A stretch of DNA of 12,283 nucleotides from an uncultured Erysipelotrichaceae bacterium (lineage in GTDB: Bacteria; Bacillota_I; Bacilli_A; Erysipelotrichales; Erysipelotrichaceae): assembly GCA_937893115.1 (NCBI GenBank), contig CALBGK010000136.1, positions 1 through 12,283 on the forward strand. Reading direction: 5' to 3'. The notes under the pieces were generated by a model. That model was not told where the DNA came from and did not search any database. It saw only the letters and a list, made by a program, of their open reading frames with translations. Every line of letters begins with the position of its first letter. The first letter of the stretch is position 1. Below are positions 1 to 7,900 of the stretch, piece after piece. A program made the position numbers and the translations under genes.

Positions 1-443
1 GCTTTAAGGTATGCGAAAAACCAAGCATCCTCTTTACTAGAATTGATGAAGAAACTTTGAAAGCTAAACTTGAAGAGGAAAATCAGTCTGTAAAAGTCGA
101 ACATTTAGAAGAAGTTAGCATCGATGACTTCTCTAAGTTAGAACTAGTGGTTGGTGAAGTTAAGGAATGTAAAAAACATCCTAAGGCTGATCGCTTACTT
201 GTATCACAGGTTGATATTGGTCATGGTGAGATTAGACAGATAGTATCAGGCATTGCTGACCATTATAAGGTTGAAGATATGCTTAAGCGCAAGGTCATCG
301 TCGTAGCTAATCTAAAACCTATCAAGCTCAAGGGTGAAAATTCATGTGGTATGTTGCTGACAAGCGAATATGTCGACGAAAATGGACAAAGGAGCATTGA
401 ACTCTTGACTAGTAGCCTACCTAATGGCAGCAGAATTAAATAG
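1..443 (+). CDS. metG: Methionyl-tRNA synthetase, C-terminal fragment (5' end outside window)
   Basis: The reading frame is open from the first full codon (position 3) to the TAG at 441-443, giving the last 146 residues of a protein that begins upstream. The visible part starts with PSILFTRID, matching the PxxLFxRID motif that ends the catalytic and anticodon-binding core of bacterial MetRS. A charged linker follows (about residues 19-40), then a tRNA-binding OB-fold of the MetG C-terminal/Arc1p type (about 43-146) with HPKADRL, RQIVSGIA, VVVANLKP-like and GMLL signatures. In this family the domain dimerises the enzyme and raises tRNA affinity, and the enzyme charges tRNA-Met in the cytoplasm. 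A TTG at 57 could be mistaken for a start, but homology continues upstream of it. The gene is followed directly by a terminator, so it is transcriptionally separate from the next gene. Confidence 0.95.
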   Translation, partial: FKVCEKPSILFTRIDEETLKAKLEEENQSVKVEHLEEVSIDDFSKLELVVGEVKECKKHPKADRLLVSQVDIGHGEIRQIVSGIADHYKVEDMLKRKVIVVANLKPIKLKGENSCGMLLTSEYVDENGQRSIELLTSSLPNGSRIK

Positions 444-450
444 AAGTATT

Positions 451-480
451 AACTGGCATAGTGATTATGTCGGTTTTTCC
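451..480 (+). terminator. Intrinsic terminator of metG
   Basis: ACTGGCATA (452-460) pairs with TATGTCGGT (466-474) around a 5-nt loop. The 9-bp stem contains two G-U pairs, can be extended by A451-T475, and runs into a T-tract (474-478). It lies 8 nt after the metG stop. Confidence 0.75.
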
Positions 481-510
481 TTATAATTAACCAAAATCTA
501 ACTTGAATGA

Positions 511-519
511 TGATAAAAT
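511..519 (+). promoter_or_regulatory. Extended -10 promoter for the lipoprotein gene
   Basis: TGATAAAAT has the TGN extension (511-513) and hexamer TAAAAT (514-519). No convincing -35 lies 16-18 bp upstream, as is usual for extended -10 promoters. The predicted start is near 526, giving a leader of about 20 nt that carries AAGGAGAGG at 532-540. It follows the metG terminator and is the first promoter candidate of the acylation module. Confidence 0.5.
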
Positions 520-545
520 AACCCTAGCTAGAAGGAGAGGATTTT

Positions 546-1001
546 ATGAAAAAATTACTTATTTGTTTAATGTTATGTCTATCTTTGGTGGCTTGTAGTT
601 CTACTTCTTCCAACATTGAGGGGACACTTACAGAAATCATGGCTAGAGTATATGAGGGCATCGCTGAAGATGAAAAACCTTCAATGATGATGGAAACTGA
701 AGTCACTGCTGAAAATGAACAGTGGTATCTTGGTACAGATGCTATAGATTATAAAGAAGCTCTAGCTAGTGAATCAGCAATTGGTTCTATTCCTCATTCA
801 GTTGTCCTAATTCGCATGAATGAAGGCGCTGATGTAGAAGAGGCTAAGGCCTTATTAAAGGAAAGTGTAGATCCGAATAAGTGGATCTGCGTCAGTGCCG
901 AAGAAGCGATTGTAGAATCTAAAGGCGATTTGATTATTGTTATCCTTGATGGTTTAGGTCATGCCGAAACATTAAAGAATAATTTTCTTAATTTAGACTA
1001 A
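546..1001 (+). CDS. DUF4358-family lipoprotein
   Basis: This is a 151-residue secreted lipoprotein. The N-terminus has two lysines, a hydrophobic run and the lipobox LVAC, with the acylated cysteine at residue 17, so the mature protein should be anchored to the outer face of the membrane. The body matches the pattern I know for DUF4358: an early EI-ARVYEG segment, WYLG then DYKEA, a hydrophobic strand (SVVLIRM), DPNKWICV around residue 113, and a final hydrophobic strand (GDLIIVIL). The biochemical function of this family is not established. A strong Shine-Dalgarno (AAGGAGAGG, 532-540) fixes the start. It lies 23 nt upstream of an MBOAT acyltransferase gene, and I recall the same association in other Firmicutes, so I infer an accessory role in surface acylation. 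Family assignment is fairly sure; role is inference. Confidence 0.85.
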   Translation: MKKLLICLMLCLSLVACSSTSSNIEGTLTEIMARVYEGIAEDEKPSMMMETEVTAENEQWYLGTDAIDYKEALASESAIGSIPHSVVLIRMNEGADVEEAKALLKESVDPNKWICVSAEEAIVESKGDLIIVILDGLGHAETLKNNFLNLD

Positions 1002-1020
1002 GGCCTATATGGTCTTTTCT
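1000..1020 (+). terminator. Weak hairpin with U-rich tail between lipoprotein and MBOAT genes
   Basis: AAGGCC (1000-1005) pairs with GGTCTT (1011-1016), with one G-U pair and a 5-nt loop, followed by TTCTTTTT. The stem overlaps the lipoprotein stop codon and ends 8 nt before the MBOAT ATG. With only 6 bp it is probably a leaky terminator that lowers downstream expression rather than ending transcription. Confidence 0.4.
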
Positions 1021-1024
1021 TTTT

Positions 1025-2401
1025 ATGGTTTTTTCTAGTATAAGTTTTATCTTTTATTTTCTACCCATCGTTTTGGCAGTTTACTATCTCACATCAAGGA
1101 AATATAAAAATCTCGTCTTATTAATTTCATCATTAGCCTTCTACTTCATCGGCGAAGAAAAACTCATCATCGTCTTTATATCCTCGATAATCTTTAATTA
1201 TCTCTGGGCCTTTGCGATTGATAAATATCATAATAAAGCTTCACTTGTAGTTGGCGTAGTATTTAATCTTGGCCTATTAGCCTATTTTAAATATGCCAAT
1301 TTCTTCATCGGCAATCTCAATAATATCTTTAATATAAATATTAAACTTTTAAATATTACCTTGCCTATCGGCATATCCTTTTTTACCTTTCAGGGCATTA
1401 GCTATTTAATCGATGTCTATCGCAAGGATACTGAGGTGCAAAAATCACTCATCAGTTTTGCGACCTATATCTCCTTTTTCCCTCAACTAATAGCTGGGCC
1501 TATCGTCCGCTATACAGATGTGGAAGATGATTTAAGAAATCGTCAAGATAATAGCGATGATTTTGTGCTTGGCATCAAACGCTTTGTCTTAGGCTTAGCT
1601 AAAAAAATAATCATCGCCGATAGTTTGGCCCTATTTATTAGTAGTTTAAATGAAATGGTCACCAAGACTGTTTTATCACATATCCTAGAAGCCATCGCTT
1701 ATACTTTCCAGTTATATTTTGACTTTAGTGCTTATAGTGATATGGCTATTGGTTTAGGTTTATTCTTTGGCTTTCACTTTTTGGAGAACTTTAATTATCC
1801 TTTATTCGCTACTAGTATTACCGACTTTTGGCGCAAGTGGCATATCTCCTTATCTTCTTGGTTTAAGGACTATCTCTATATTCCACTAGGTGGCTCAAGA
1901 GTTAAGCCTATGCGCCATATCTTTAATATCATGGTAGTATGGTTACTTACTGGTTTTTGGCATGGCGCTAACTATAATTTCATCATATGGGGCTTATATT
2001 TTGGAATCATCTTAATCATTGAAAAGTACTTCCTTTTAAATCATTTAAAAAGACATAAAGTTTTTGGGCATATCTATACCTTTATCATCGTCGTCTTTGG
2101 CTTTGTGATCTTTAATCATAGCGATTTAAATGAACTTATTACTTTTATTACTAATATGTTAGGTTTAAATGGTTTAGCCTTTAGTAATAGCGAAACTATC
2201 TATTACCTAGAAAGCAATCTAGTATTATTGATCATCAGCTTTATCTTCGCTTCACCACTATTAAAAAATCTATATGGAAGAATTAAGAATTATAGATGGA
2301 CTTACTATCTAGAATATACAGGGCTGATCATCATCTTTATTCTATCGATAAGCTATCTTGTCAGTGCATCCTTTTCACCGTTTTTATATTTCAGGTTCTA
2401 A
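1025..2401 (+). CDS. MBOAT-family membrane O-acyltransferase (AlgI/DltB-like)
   Basis: This 458-residue polytopic membrane protein has many hydrophobic segments along its length, the usual size for bacterial AlgI-type MBOATs. It opens with MVFSSISFIFYFLP, a typical family N-terminus, so the ATG at 1025 is right although no Shine-Dalgarno precedes it. Diagnostic motifs are PIGISFFTFQGISYLIDVYR, FFPQLIAGPIVRY, FWRKWHISLSSWFKDYLYIP with His273, and TGFWHGANYNFIIWG with His313. His313 corresponds to the invariant MBOAT histidine required for acyl transfer. Members move an acyl group, usually acetyl, from a cytoplasmic donor across the membrane for modification of a cell-surface glycan or teichoic acid. 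The DHHW gene starts 2 nt after the stop, so the pair is probably translationally coupled. There is no dltA or dltC and the partner is AlgX/AlgJ-like, so polysaccharide O-acetylation is likelier than D-alanylation. The exact substrate is unknown. Confidence 0.93.
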   Translation: MVFSSISFIFYFLPIVLAVYYLTSRKYKNLVLLISSLAFYFIGEEKLIIVFISSIIFNYLWAFAIDKYHNKASLVVGVVFNLGLLAYFKYANFFIGNLNNIFNINIKLLNITLPIGISFFTFQGISYLIDVYRKDTEVQKSLISFATYISFFPQLIAGPIVRYTDVEDDLRNRQDNSDDFVLGIKRFVLGLAKKIIIADSLALFISSLNEMVTKTVLSHILEAIAYTFQLYFDFSAYSDMAIGLGLFFGFHFLENFNYPLFATSITDFWRKWHISLSSWFKDYLYIPLGGSRVKPMRHIFNIMVVWLLTGFWHGANYNFIIWGLYFGIILIIEKYFLLNHLKRHKVFGHIYTFIIVVFGFVIFNHSDLNELITFITNMLGLNGLAFSNSETIYYLESNLVLLIISFIFASPLLKNLYGRIKNYRWTYYLEYTGLIIIFILSISYLVSASFSPFLYFRF

Positions 2402-2403
2402 TT

Positions 2404-3453
2404 ATGAAAAATAAGATTATTATTTCTATCTTTGCAGCTATTATCGCCATTATGGCCATCTTTACTATCACTAATGATGCGACCATCTCTTATACAGAGC
2501 GTAGACGACTCGCTAGTTTTCCTGATAATTTTGATAGTGATTTTTATGAAGAAGTTGATGACTATCTCATCGACCATTTCTACTTGCGCGATGAATTTTT
2601 AAAATTGCACAGATTTGTCTCGGCATACCTTTTTCAAAATAAGGATATTGATGGGGTATATAGAAATGGTGACTACTTGTTTATGATGGATAAGAAGATA
2701 GATGAAGAGTCATTTGAACACTTCATAGAATTGCACAATGAGATTATAGATAAGTATTTTAAAGATAGCAAAGTCTATATGATGCCTGTACCTTTAAAAA
2801 ATCATTATATCGATAGTACATTAGATTATGGTTATCTAGAGCTTGTGCAAAGTCTAGAAGGCTTAAATGCGGAAATTATTGATATCTATGATGATTTATC
2901 TTTAGATTCCTATTACTATAGTGACTTACATTGGCGCCAAGAAAAATTAGATGAAGTAGTTAATAGCTTCTTCGAAGTGACAGGCCTAATGAGAAATGGG
3001 ATTACTTATGAATATCAAACTTATAGTCCTTTCTATGGTTCTTATTATAGCTATTATGGAGGATTGAGTAGCTATGATGAACTAATTTATATGGATAGCT
3101 CTTATTTTGATGATATTAGTGTCTATTCTTTGGATAAGGGTAAAGAAATAGAAGTCTATGATACTAGCGCTCTAGGTTCTATCGATTCATATAGCGTCTT
3201 TCTTGATGGACCGTCTTCCTATATCAGAATAGAAAATGCTAAGGCTAATAATGAACAAAAGCTCATCGTCTTCCGTGACTCTTATGCATCAGCTCTTATT
3301 CCTTTGCTCATACCTTCGTTCTCAGAGATCGAAGTGATTGATTTAAGATATTATAGTAGTTCTTTATTGGATAATTTAAATCTTGATGAAGATGCGACAG
3401 TCTTATTATTGTATGGTGCACAAATAATGAATAGTAGTTATTCTTTGCGTTAG
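2404..3453 (+). CDS. DHHW-family protein, membrane-tethered SGNH-like acyltransferase partner
   Basis: This is a 349-residue protein. The frame is open upstream to 2296, but the ATG at 2404 gives a proper N-terminus: a short basic start, then a hydrophobic helix (about residues 4-22) acting as an uncleaved anchor or signal. The family signature follows: ERRRLASFP near residue 30, an amphipathic DYLIDHFYLRD segment, SDLHW (D174, H176), the FYGSYYS region and FRDSYASALIP (S293), then EVIDLRYY. An Asp-x-His pair plus a distant serine in a (G/R)DS context matches the catalytic arrangement of the AlgX/AlgJ SGNH-like O-acetyltransferases, so I infer a triad D174-H176-S293. It should act outside the membrane, taking acyl groups from the MBOAT encoded just upstream. 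Residues about 200-238 are tyrosine- and serine-rich. A weak CAGG and the 2-nt spacing suggest translation depends on the preceding gene. Family call strong; enzymology inferred. Confidence 0.85.
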   Translation: MKNKIIISIFAAIIAIMAIFTITNDATISYTERRRLASFPDNFDSDFYEEVDDYLIDHFYLRDEFLKLHRFVSAYLFQNKDIDGVYRNGDYLFMMDKKIDEESFEHFIELHNEIIDKYFKDSKVYMMPVPLKNHYIDSTLDYGYLELVQSLEGLNAEIIDIYDDLSLDSYYYSDLHWRQEKLDEVVNSFFEVTGLMRNGITYEYQTYSPFYGSYYSYYGGLSSYDELIYMDSSYFDDISVYSLDKGKEIEVYDTSALGSIDSYSVFLDGPSSYIRIENAKANNEQKLIVFRDSYASALIPLLIPSFSEIEVIDLRYYSSSLLDNLNLDEDATVLLLYGAQIMNSSYSLR

Positions 3454-3455
3454 AA

Positions 3456-3464
3456 TGTTATAAT
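3456..3464 (+). promoter_or_regulatory. Extended -10 promoter for the acidic-tail / pth-mfd operon
   Basis: TGTTATAAT combines a TGN extension (3456-3458) with a consensus TATAAT (3459-3464), beginning 3 nt after the DHHW stop codon. No clear -35 is visible. A start near 3471 would give an 18-nt leader containing AAGGAG (3477-3482). No terminator separates the DHHW gene from this promoter, so read-through from the acylation module is possible. Confidence 0.65.
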
Positions 3465-3488
3465 ATAGGCGTTTTTAAGGAGAACCAT

Positions 3489-4403
3489 ATGAATCAAATA
3501 TTTTATGTGTTATTAGCATTATTGTTGGTATATCTATTATTTAAGAATGTAAAGATGTACAAACGTATTAAATTAAATAAGAACTATGTGAATACTTTTA
3601 ATGCCATCTTTAAAGAAGATAACGAAAATCCCTACCAAGATATCGCTAGATATGTCGATGAAGTAGACAATATCGAATTTAAGAATAAGGGACGTATCTT
3701 TAAATTATTCTTTGAACTCAAAGAGGGTTATAACTATGAAAATACTTTGAGCGAATTAGATTTTAAAGAATTATTCTATGAAAAAGAAAAGGTTGATAAC
3801 CAAAAGATAGGTTATAATAGCGATACCTTTGTCTGGTTAGTAGTATTATTGGCTAAGGCTTATAAGTGTGAAAAGATGGATGTCATCGATGCCTTGATGG
3901 AGAAGATGCAAGCTCATGAAGAGATCTTAAAGAATAGAGTTGAATATCAATTATGTCTAAGTGCGGCTAAATCACTTAAGAAAGAAGATGATCTAGGTAT
4001 GGAATTCTTGAAGAAGCTCATCGAAGGTGAATATGCTGACTATCAATACGATACTCGTCTTATCGGCCTTTATAAAAAGATTGCCACTGCCTTGCTCGCT
4101 TTTGATTCACAAGAACTCGATGACTATGAAAAAAACGATGTCAAACTATTATGCAATTCCTTAGTTGGCACGTTTATTCTTCAAGACTTAGGTCTATTTG
4201 ATGAATATTCGACGATGGAATTAAATCTTGATGAAAATGCAGATGAAGAAAAAACATCTGAAGAAGTAAGTGAAGAAAATACAGAAGTAGTAGAGGAAAC
4301 CAAGGAAGAAACAACTTTAGAAGAAGCGGTAGATGATAGCCAAGAAGAAACTGCTTCAGAAGATAATATTTCATCAGAAGAAGGAAGTGCTAAAGAAGAA
4401 TGA
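3489..4403 (+). CDS. Membrane-anchored protein with acidic C-terminal tail, unknown function
   Basis: I do not recognise this 304-residue protein. It has one N-terminal membrane helix (about residues 4-18) followed by a basic stretch (KNVKMYKRIKLNKNY), so by the positive-inside rule the rest should be cytoplasmic. Residues about 40-240 are soluble and predicted largely helical, with repeated Leu/Ala helices around 110-200 that could be a TPR-like scaffold, although I cannot assign a repeat family. Residues 247-304 form an acidic, low-complexity tail: 26 of 58 residues are Asp or Glu against 3 Lys, encoded by purine-rich GAA/GAT codons. The start is set by AAGGAG six nt upstream. The TGA stop overlaps the pth ATG (ATGA), so it is the first gene of the pth-mfd-rqcP-divIC operon. 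Tail and anchor suggest a membrane-tethered recruiter of basic or nucleic-acid-binding partners, which is speculative. Confidence 0.85.
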   Translation: MNQIFYVLLALLLVYLLFKNVKMYKRIKLNKNYVNTFNAIFKEDNENPYQDIARYVDEVDNIEFKNKGRIFKLFFELKEGYNYENTLSELDFKELFYEKEKVDNQKIGYNSDTFVWLVVLLAKAYKCEKMDVIDALMEKMQAHEEILKNRVEYQLCLSAAKSLKKEDDLGMEFLKKLIEGEYADYQYDTRLIGLYKKIATALLAFDSQELDDYEKNDVKLLCNSLVGTFILQDLGLFDEYSTMELNLDENADEEKTSEEVSEENTEVVEETKEETTLEEAVDDSQEETASEDNISSEEGSAKEE

Positions 4404-4954
4404 GAATGATTGTTGGACTTGGAAATCCAGGAAGACAATACGACGGAACCAGACATAATGCTGGTTTTTTCGTCTTAGAGATACTGGAAGATAAATTAAA
4501 ATTAAATTTCAAGGAAGAGAAAAGACATAAGGCGATGATCGCGTCTTATAAAAAGGATGATGAGACATATATCTTTGTCAAACCCTTGACCTTTATGAAT
4601 TTAAGTGGTGAAGCAGTCTATTCAATAGCTAATTACTATCATATAGATAATGATGATATACTTGTCATTCATGATGACTTAGATTTACCAGTTGGCAAGC
4701 TCAGACTTAGAACTTCTGGTTCTAGTGGCGGACAAAAGGGCATGAAGAATATCATGGATTTGTTGAAGACCCAAAATCTCAAACGCATTAGGATAGGTAT
4801 CTCTAATAATAAGACGATAGAGAATTATGTCTTGACCAAGGTGACAGGTGATGAATATAAAGATTATAAAGAAGCTTGTGAAAGAGCTAGTGAGGCTGTC
4901 ATCATGTCCTTTGATTCGCCTTTTGAAAGAGTGATGAATAAATATAACGGATGA
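4400..4954 (+). CDS. pth: Peptidyl-tRNA hydrolase
   Basis: This 184-residue enzyme is of normal family length. It cleaves the ester bond of peptidyl-tRNAs released prematurely from ribosomes, recycling the tRNA in the cytoplasm. The N-terminus carries VGLGNPGRQYDGTRHNAGF with Asn9 and the catalytic His19. KPLTFMNLSG (Asn67) and IHDDLDLP (Asp92, pairing with the histidine) follow, then KRIRIGI. All three core residues are present. The usual GGHNG motif, which helps bind tRNA and the peptide ester, reads GGQKG here (residues 110-114), so both the His and the Asn are replaced. The ATG overlaps the upstream TGA by ATGA, and its own TGA overlaps the mfd ATG the same way, indicating translational coupling on both sides. 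The pth-mfd adjacency is the classic Firmicute arrangement (spoVC-mfd in Bacillus). Confidence 0.96.
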   Translation: MRMIVGLGNPGRQYDGTRHNAGFFVLEILEDKLKLNFKEEKRHKAMIASYKKDDETYIFVKPLTFMNLSGEAVYSIANYYHIDNDDILVIHDDLDLPVGKLRLRTSGSSGGQKGMKNIMDLLKTQNLKRIRIGISNNKTIENYVLTKVTGDEYKDYKEACERASEAVIMSFDSPFERVMNKYNG

Positions 4955-7900
4955 AGTATAAGCATTTATTAGAAAAACTAGATAAACTCATAAGGGATGA
5001 TGATAATCATTCCTCTTTGTCATACAGTTCTTTAGTTGAAGAGGTGATCAAGATAGTCACAAGGCTTAAACATAGTGCTGAGCCTTTGATCGTGATCAAA
5101 GAAAATGCTTATTTGGCTAATCGCTTCTATGAATTATTATCACCATATTTTCAAGATGAAGTGGTCTTATATTTACCTGAAGAATCACTAAGAGCAGAAA
5201 GTATTGTCGCGTCTTTTGAAAATAGAGCTGAGCGCTTATATGCCCTATATCGCATCATCAAGAAAGACTATAAGATTATTGTCACTTCACCATATGGTTT
5301 TATCCGTCACTTACCTAGTTTATCTACTTTAAAAGATAATCTTTTAAAGATTAAATTAAATGATACTTTAGACCGTGACGACTTAATTAAATATCTAAGA
5401 TATGTCGGCTACGAAAAGACTGAACATATATCTTCACCTCTAACTTATGCAAGTAGGGGTTCTATTGTCGATATCTATACAGTTAATTACAGTAAGCCAG
5501 TCAGGATAGAATTCTTTGATGATGAGATAGATTCTATTCGTTTCTTTGATATCAATAGTCAAAGCACTATTGAGAAACTTGAGGAAGTTGAAATCTGTTT
5601 TGCGAAAGATGTCTTTTTTACCGAGAGGCAAAAAGAAGAATTACAAGACAAGTGTAGTAATATCGGTGGAGAAGTAGAATTAGATATTGAATATATAAAT
5701 AGAGATGTCTATGCTCCTAATCAATATTTCTATTATTCTTTCTTTGATAATAATCATCTAAAAGATTATTTAGATGAGCATCTATTATATTTGAGTGATG
5801 AAAATAAGATTGCTGAACATCTGAAGTTTTTAAGTGAAGAGACTATCACCTATATTCAAGAGATGGCAGCTGAAAATAAATTACCATTGAAATTTAATGT
5901 CTATGGCGATTTTCATCGTCTGTGCATGAATGAAAAGATTGTCACTGGTACTGCCTTTACAAACCCTTTTCCATTAATTACAGAAGTAGACTTACCTTAC
6001 ATGAGCATGGTAAATCTTTTAAATGTCATCAAAAAGGATAAACATGACTATATCATCATCGCTTTAAATAATAAGGAATATGATGAGATTAAGACCGTAT
6101 TAGATAAAAATGTCATTCCCTATAATATTATCCAAGAAGATATAAAAGAGGGCATCAATCTAATTAAGAGTGATATTGTTGGCGGCTTTGAAATAAAGTC
6201 TTTAGATCTTATCGTCTATACAGCCAGTGAATTATTTAAGTCTAAAAAGCGCATTGGTCGCTTTGGTCAAAAGTATGAAGAGGCCACCGTTTTGTCTTCA
6301 TATGAGGATTTAAAAGCTGGGGATTATGTCGTTCATGATCAATATGGTATAGGACAATTTGTCAAAATAGAAACTAGAGAAGTAAATGGGATAGCCCTAG
6401 ACTACTTAAAGATTATCTATCGAGGCAATGATGAATTATTAGTACCCCTATCGCAATTTTCCTTAGTTAGAAAGTATGTATCTAAGGATGGTGTAGTACC
6501 TAAATTGCATAAGCTGGGCTCTAAGGAATGGCAAAATACTAAGGCTAGAGTAGAAGCTGATGTGAGCGACTTAGCACAAAGACTTGTAAAACTTTATGCC
6601 TTAAGAGAAAAAAAGGAAGGTTTTGCCTTCAGCAAAGATACTAAGATGCAAAAGGACTTTGAAGATGAGTTTGTCTATGAATTAACCAAGGACCAAGAAA
6701 AGGCTATCAATGAAGTCAAAAAGGATATGGAAGACTCTAGGCCTATGGATAGGTTATTATGTGGTGATGTCGGTTTTGGTAAGACTGAAGTGGCCATTCG
6801 AGCGAGCTTTAAGGCTGTTTGCGACCATAAACAAGTGGCATATCTTTGCCCGACGACCATTCTTTCTTTGCAACATTACAAGACCTTTGTGAGTAGATTT
6901 GCCAACTATCCAGTTCGCATAGAACTATTAAATCGTTATATCGCTCCAGCTAAACAAAAACAGATAGTCGATGACTTAAAAGCTGGCAAGATAGATATCT
7001 TAATAGGTACCCATCGCATCTTATCTAAGGATATATCCTTTAATGACTTAGGACTTCTAATCATCGACGAGGAGCAGCGCTTTGGCGTTGAACACAAAGA
7101 GCGCATCAAAGAGCTCAAGAGCAATATTGATGTTTTATCATTAAGTGCCACACCTATCCCTCGCACTTTGCAGATGTCGCTCATCGGTATCAGATCTTTG
7201 TCGACTCTTGATACGCCACCTAATAATCGTTATCCTGTCCAGACCTATGTAGCTTTTAAGTCTACGGGTCTAATCAAGGAAGTCATCATGCGTGAATTAG
7301 TGAGGGGTGGACAAGTCTTTTATCTTTACAATAATATCGATGAGATATATTTGGTCGCTAGACGCATTCAGAAAGAATTACCAAGCGCCAAGATAAAGGT
7401 AGCCCATGGCAAGATGTCTAAAGAAGAGATGGAAGATGTTATGTTGGAATTCTATCATAATGAAATAGATGTCCTCATCTGTACGACCATCATCGAGACG
7501 GGCATCGACATTCCTAATGCCAATACTATCATCATCGACAATGCTCAAAATTTTGGCTTGGCTCAACTCTATCAGATTAAAGGGCGTGTGGGCAGAAGTG
7601 ATAGAATAGCCTATGCTTACTTACTCATACCAGAAAAGAAGAACCTTTCAGAAAAAAGTGCTAAGCGTCTAGATGCCATTAAAGAATTTACGGCTTTAGG
7701 TAGCGGATATAAGATTGCCATGCGCGACTTATCCATTAGAGGAGCCGGCGACTTATTAGGCCCTAAGCAATCAGGTTTTATCGACAATGTCGGACTAGAT
7801 TTATATCTCATGATGTTACATGATGCCATCGCTAGAGAAAAAGGTGAAATGGTCGAAGAGAAGAAGAAAGCTTCACCACAGGTACAAGTACCTATCGCCT

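Noticed and set aside
503..508. TTGAAT as a -35 box for the lipoprotein promoter
   Set aside because: Only 5 nt separate it from the -10, far below the needed 15-19; the extended -10 is the better explanation.
2296..2403. Upstream extension of the DHHW frame
   Set aside because: It lies inside the MBOAT gene and encodes a sequence unlike a signal or anchor; the ATG at 2404 gives a proper membrane N-terminus right after the MBOAT stop.
3405..3428. Imperfect stem (ATTATTGT with ACAAATAAT) near the end of the DHHW gene, considered as a terminator
   Set aside because: The stem is AT-rich with a bulge and has no following U-tract; it precedes a promoter but does not look like a terminator.
4181..4456. 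Minus-strand frame encoding a serine-rich 91-residue peptide opposite the acidic-tail region
   Set aside because: It is the antisense of GAA/GAT repeats, which read as Ser/Ser-Val codons; it overlaps two real genes and has no ribosome site.
4401..4954. Possible Mollicute code (TGA as tryptophan)
   Set aside because: TGA ends the acidic-tail gene and pth exactly at ATGA overlaps with the next gene, and tryptophans in the window are encoded by TGG.
6675..7829. Several minus- and plus-frame openings of 60-82 codons inside mfd (6675-6860, 6710-6892, 6936-7184, 7378-7566, 7617-7829)
   Set aside because: All are shadows of the highly conserved Mfd helicase domain and lack ribosome sites or recognisable products.
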